Below, piece after piece: positions 61,369-64,000 of a stretch of DNA of 64,000 nucleotides. Position numbers and translations under genes: made by a program. The notes below the pieces were generated by a model, which did not search any database, had not been told where the DNA came from, and was given only the letters and a program-made list of their open reading frames with translations. Position 1 is the stretch's first letter, and every line of letters begins with the position of its first letter. Source of the stretch: Candidatus Baltobacteraceae bacterium (GTDB lineage: Bacteria; Vulcanimicrobiota; Vulcanimicrobiia; Vulcanimicrobiales; Vulcanimicrobiaceae); contig DASXGW010000007.1 in NCBI GenBank assembly GCA_036488875.1, forward strand, positions 62,001 to 126,000. Direction: 5' to 3'.

Positions 61369-62661
61369 TCAGGCTCCGACGGCGTGATGATGGTGACGCG
61401 CCATGAAGTGCGGCAGCTTCTTGGCTACGTCAGGCGGCATGATGGCGTCGATCGCGTCGTCGACGGTCACGATGCCGAGCATCTTTCCTTTATCGTCGAC
61501 GACGGGCACCGCCAGAATGTCGTACTTGGCGATCGTCGCGGCGACGTCGACGGCGGGAGCGTCAGGGTGTACCGAAACGACGTCGGTATCCATGATGCGG
61601 TCGATAAATGCGGTCGGCAGCGCCAACAGCAACGTGCGCAGCGACAGCGTGCCGAGCAGCATGTCGTCCTTGTCGACCACATAGAGGTAGTAAATGAACT
61701 CCGACGTCGGCGCGATCTCGCGAATCTTGCGGATCGTCGCTTCGGTCGTGCGATGCGGATAGATCCACGTGTAGTCGGTGGTCATCAAGCCGCCCGCAGA
61801 GTCTTCAGCGTACTTGACGAGCTCGCGCAGCTCGTCGGCGGTGTACGCGTTCATCTCGGCCAGCAGCTCGGTCTGCTGATCCTCGGGAAGCTCGGCGAGC
61901 AGGTCGGCCGCGTCGTCGGCGTCCATCTCCTCGATGATGTCGGCGGCGCGTTCGGTACCGATGTCCTCGATGAGCGTCTTTTGCGTTTCGGCGTCGAGAT
62001 GCTCGAACGCGTCGGCGGCGGTCTCGTCGTCGAGCTGCTGCACGACCGCGACGGCTTCGCGCGCGGACAGATCGCCGATGATTTCGGCGAGCTCCGACGG
62101 ATGCAGGCGCGAGAGTTTACTCTCTTTGACGGCCAGCCGGACTTGGCTGGGATTTGGCTCGCGAATCGGCGAGACCGAATCCCACGCGATCATCGCGCGC
62201 GGTACGCGTTTGTAGATTGCCGGCGTAAAGCGCTTGCCGAACGAACGAAGGCCAAGCCGCCGCAATAGTCCCGCGACGCCGACGTCGGCCGCAACGACGC
62301 GCAGCCGGCCACCGGCATTGGCCACCTCGATATCGTTGATGCGCACGACCTTCCGGCCGTCGACGTCGACGATTTGCTTGTCGAGCAAGTCGGCGACCAG
62401 GTAGAGCTCCTCGCCCTCGGGCGGTGCCGGATCTTTGGGCGCCATGGTGAGCGCAACCGTACCGTCGCGATCGACGTCGACAACGGTCTCGATCGGGGCA
62501 AAGCGAGGCCCCTGCGCCGTCTTTACGACCAGGCCGTCGATATGTGGGAACGTGTCGTCGGGTTTTTTGACGAGAAAGTCGGTGACTTTACCGATGGGAA
62601 GGTCGTTGATCGTCGCGCGGCGCCCGACCAACTCCGAAATGAAACCCTCAGTAAACGCCAT
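61369..62661 (-). CDS. soluble PRC-MgtE_N-CBS magnesium sensor protein
   Basis: A 430-residue cytosolic protein. Domains: PRC-barrel (about 1-80) and a second PRC-like strand set (about 88-135), linker, MgtE N domain of superhelical repeats (about 185-285, for example EHLDAETQKTLIEDIG), and a CBS pair (about 300-415, with YYLYVVDKDDMLLGTLSL and DILAVPVVDDKGKMLGIVTV). MgtE channels use these N and CBS domains to bind Mg2+ and close the pore, but here the five-helix pore domain is missing. It ends in a His-rich RHHHHAVGA. GGAGG lies seven bases before ATG 62661. Gene order suggests it gates the Nramp protein. Confidence 0.85.
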   Translation of the reverse strand: MAFTEGFISELVGRRATINDLPIGKVTDFLVKKPDDTFPHIDGLVVKTAQGPRFAPIETVVDVDRDGTVALTMAPKDPAPPEGEELYLVADLLDKQIVDVDGRKVVRINDIEVANAGGRLRVVAADVGVAGLLRRLGLRSFGKRFTPAIYKRVPRAMIAWDSVSPIREPNPSQVRLAVKESKLSRLHPSELAEIIGDLSAREAVAVVQQLDDETAADAFEHLDAETQKTLIEDIGTERAADIIEEMDADDAADLLAELPEDQQTELLAEMNAYTADELRELVKYAEDSAGGLMTTDYTWIYPHRTTEATIRKIREIAPTSEFIYYLYVVDKDDMLLGTLSLRTLLLALPTAFIDRIMDTDVVSVHPDAPAVDVAATIAKYDILAVPVVDDKGKMLGIVTVDDAIDAIMPPDVAKKLPHFMARHHHHAVGA

Positions 62662-62674
62662 CTCACGCCTCCGT

Positions 62675-62830
62675 CGCAGCGAGCTTTGGCACCACGCACC
62701 GTAGACCCGAAGGTCAGCCGCGTTAGGCATCGCCTTGTCTCGGCGGAGCCTGGTGTACCCACTTGGCGTCTCTCGACGTTTCGGGGCAGCGGCCTATGTA
62801 TCGCGTGGACGCCTCACCTAGCGAGGTTGT
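62675..62830 (-). promoter_or_regulatory. M-box (ykoK) magnesium riboswitch
   Basis: The minus-strand leader of the sensor gene matches the M-box consensus in order: GCTAGGTGAGGCGTCC, then a GATACAT loop, GCTGCCCC, the highly conserved AACGTCGAGAGACGCCAAG (62762-62780), then GGGTACACCAGG, and CCAAAGCTC near the end. It ends about 15 bases before the ATG, so control may be by translation. High Mg2+ should reduce expression of both downstream genes. Confidence 0.9.
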
Positions 62831-62838
62831 CAGCTTTT

Positions 62839-62844
62839 AGTATA
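62839..62844 (-). promoter_or_regulatory. -10 box before the M-box
   Basis: TATACT on the minus strand, nine bases upstream of the riboswitch 5' end, is placed as expected for the transcript. No convincing -35 element is found at 16-18 bases. Confidence 0.4.
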
Positions 62845-62859
62845 CACCAAAGATCCAGC

Positions 62860-62894
62860 AGGGCCATCGCCGCCATCCTTGGCGGGCGGGCCCT
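62860..62894 (-). terminator. possible terminator hairpin of the flagellin gene
   Basis: AGGGCC (62860-62865) pairs with GGCCCT (62889-62894), and CCGCC (62870-62874) with GGCGG (62881-62885). The stem follows the flagellin gene on the minus strand by about 120 bases. Only a weak T-rich run follows, so termination is uncertain. Confidence 0.35.
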
Positions 62895-62906
62895 AGCCGC
62901 ACCCAT

Positions 62907-62950
62907 TGTCATCCTGAGCGTAGCGTCCAAAAGGACGCGAAGTCGAAGGG
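62907..62950. repeat. REP-like intergenic palindromic element
   Basis: The element starts TGTCATCCTGAGCG and ends GAAGTCGAAGGG, enclosing a perfect stem GCGTCC-AAAA-GGACGC (62923-62938). Sequences of this type, with CATCCTGAGC and GTCGAAGG ends, recur between genes in many soil and aquatic bacteria. One copy only is seen here. Confidence 0.55.
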
Positions 62951-63015
62951 CATGGTGGCGCGGCGTAAATCTTTCGGCGAAAGTATTAATCGCGGGTCAT
63001 CTATCCACTAAAAAC

Positions 63016-64000
63016 CTATCCTCCACCCGATATCGTCGCCGCCGGTGCACCTTGCGCGGCTCCTAATCCAGAGAACGAGTTCAAAAGAAGTGCGGTGAGC
63101 TGGGTCGCGCTCACTTCCGTTTGAGCTAGTACGCTGTTTCCGACGCCGACGAGGATTTGTTGTTTCGTGAAATCGGTGACCGTCGCTCCGATATTGGCAT
63201 CGCGGATGTTTGACGATGACGCGGTAAGATTGACGATCGTGACGTTGGCGTTGTCTGCATCCTGCTCCAACGCTACCGTCTGCGCACCGATCTGCGCACT
63301 GGCCGTAGTGATTTGCTCCAGAGCGTCATCGACTTTGAGTTCCCAGTAGCTCGCGTTGAGGTTGTTGCTGGAAACCACTCCGGATGTCTGCGTGTTCAGG
63401 GTACCCTCTTGTAGGGTCGTCAGCTGTTGCTGCGTGACGTCGATGCCTGAAATGTTGAGTGCGGTCGTGTTGATTTCCGGCAGACTGATGGAAACGGTCT
63501 GCCCTTCATCACCTCCATCGTTAACGGTGAGTGCGTTGCCTCCGGCCGCAGCCGTTTGCACTTCTTCGGTGAGAAATGCGACTTGAGCGCCGACGTCGGC
63601 GGCGGTGACGTTGCCGACTTTAATGTTCGGGAACAGCACGTTACCGCTGAATCCCGGTCCATATCCGGAGGGTGCGGGAACGCTTACGACTTGCGTTCCG
63701 GCATTCGTGTTGTATGCGAACGTATCCGAGAATATCGGCGTCGGCCCGAACGAGTTTCCTTGGACGCTGTACACGTCTTCTTTGATGAGCACTCCCGGAC
63801 CGATATCCGCTTGCGTGTCCGGATCGATCATATTGGTGCTGGCCGAAATGATCGAGAACACCGCGTACGCTGGTACGAATGCGGCACCGATGAGATTGAG
63901 CGGCGTCAAGAACGCTGACGGATGTCCCGTTCCGGTGCCGTCGACTAGCGTATTGGTTCCAACGGCGCCGGTAGCCGGGTTCGGCGCGGGCGGCGTTTCG
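63016..64000 (-). CDS. flagellin (partial, N terminus beyond window)
   Basis: The reading frame is open from the stop at 63016 to the window end, so the 5' end is missing. The last 95 residues match the flagellin C-terminal D0/D1 region: LEQITTASAQIGAQTVALEQ, then SSSNIRDANIGATVTDFTKQQ and SVLAQTEVSATQLTALLL, the helix that packs in the filament core. Before it lies a Thr/Asn/Val-rich region with no known domain, probably the surface-exposed part. The C-terminal extension after the helix (SGLGAAQGAPAATISGGG) is unusual. The gene appears less GC-rich than its neighbours. A TTG at 63909 is not the real start, since the frame continues upstream. Confidence 0.8.
   Translation of the reverse strand, partial: ETPPAPNPATGAVGTNTLVDGTGTGHPSAFLTPLNLIGAAFVPAYAVFSIISASTNMIDPDTQADIGPGVLIKEDVYSVQGNSFGPTPIFSDTFAYNTNAGTQVVSVPAPSGYGPGFSGNVLFPNIKVGNVTAADVGAQVAFLTEEVQTAAAGGNALTVNDGGDEGQTVSISLPEINTTALNISGIDVTQQQLTTLQEGTLNTQTSGVVSSNNLNASYWELKVDDALEQITTASAQIGAQTVALEQDADNANVTIVNLTASSSNIRDANIGATVTDFTKQQILVGVGNSVLAQTEVSATQLTALLLNSFSGLGAAQGAPAATISGGG

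Larger units (their letters stand above)
62662..63015. other. 354-bp gene-free spacer
   Basis: Between the sensor gene and the flagellin gene, both on minus. It holds, from low to high coordinate, the M-box RNA (62675-62830), a -10 box (62839-62844), a GC-rich hairpin (62860-62894) and a REP-like element (62907-62950). I see no reading frame with a ribosome site in the rest, which is relatively AT-rich near 62960-63010. Confidence 0.7.

Noticed and set aside
63016-63909. Complete 297-residue gene starting at TTG 63909
   Set aside because: The frame continues without a stop to the window edge, and a flagellin needs an N-terminal helix that is absent here.

Overview
The window is a GC-rich (roughly 60-65 % by eye), very tightly packed bacterial chromosome segment. 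About 55 protein genes fill almost all of it. There is only one gene-free stretch longer than 300 bases (62662-63015). I see no rRNA, tRNA, CRISPR array, prophage or insertion sequence. The cell envelope is diderm: there is a TonB-dependent receptor, several lipoprotein signal peptides and a flagellin. A complete 14-subunit complex I, B12-dependent methionine synthase, an archaeal-type ATP-dependent DNA ligase and lipoproteins with Pro/Ser/Thr-rich tails fit a soil-type lineage such as Eremiobacterota/Vulcanimicrobiota. That placement is a guess from general character, not from a marker gene.

Layout. 0-3.4 kb: a PaaX-type repressor (minus) divergent from a BoxB-like diiron epoxidase and an enoyl-CoA hydratase, with an inverted repeat over the shared promoter; this looks like an aromatic acyl-CoA degradation module. 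3.4-10 kb: small membrane proteins, a STAS protein, a DUF190 protein, DNA ligase, an Lrp-type sensor domain, a beta-propeller lipoprotein and a serine hydrolase. 10-15.6 kb: cysK, a Rhizobium-type asparaginase and a metH-like gene whose best start codon is ATT. 15.6-23.5 kb: TauE/SafE permease, NagA, a two-headed dynamin-like GTPase, phosphomannomutase and a CHASE3-SpoIIE phosphatase. 23.5-29.9 kb: a corrinoid uptake locus (btuB, btuC, btuD on minus behind a cobalamin riboswitch; an oligopeptide-type binding protein and btuF on plus). 29.8-36 kb: HflX, a trypsin-like lipoprotein, a duplicated-domain secreted protein, a K+ channel, CobU and a CPA1 antiporter. 36-50 kb: nuoABCDEFGHIJKLMN in canonical order. 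50-60 kb: TPR protein, RidA, aldo/keto reductase, PLP decarboxylase, histidine kinase, then PucR regulator - glutamine synthetase - acetyltransferase (minus) divergent from a PAS-PAS-GAF-GGDEF cyclase. 60-62.8 kb: an Nramp-family permease preceded by a soluble PRC-MgtE_N-CBS protein and an M-box magnesium riboswitch. 63-64 kb: the 3' part of a flagellin gene that runs off the window.

The most interesting unit is 60086-62830 (minus). An M-box RNA leads into a soluble protein carrying the MgtE regulatory domains without the MgtE pore, followed 5 bases later by an Nramp permease in which the metal-site motifs DPGN and MPH read DVGG and SPY. The three parts together point to a magnesium uptake system in which the MgtE-type gate sensor works in trans on an Nramp-fold pore.

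Gene packing is extreme: many same-strand neighbours share ATGA or GTGA, and four convergent pairs share a 4-base TTAG or CTAA in which both stop codons overlap.
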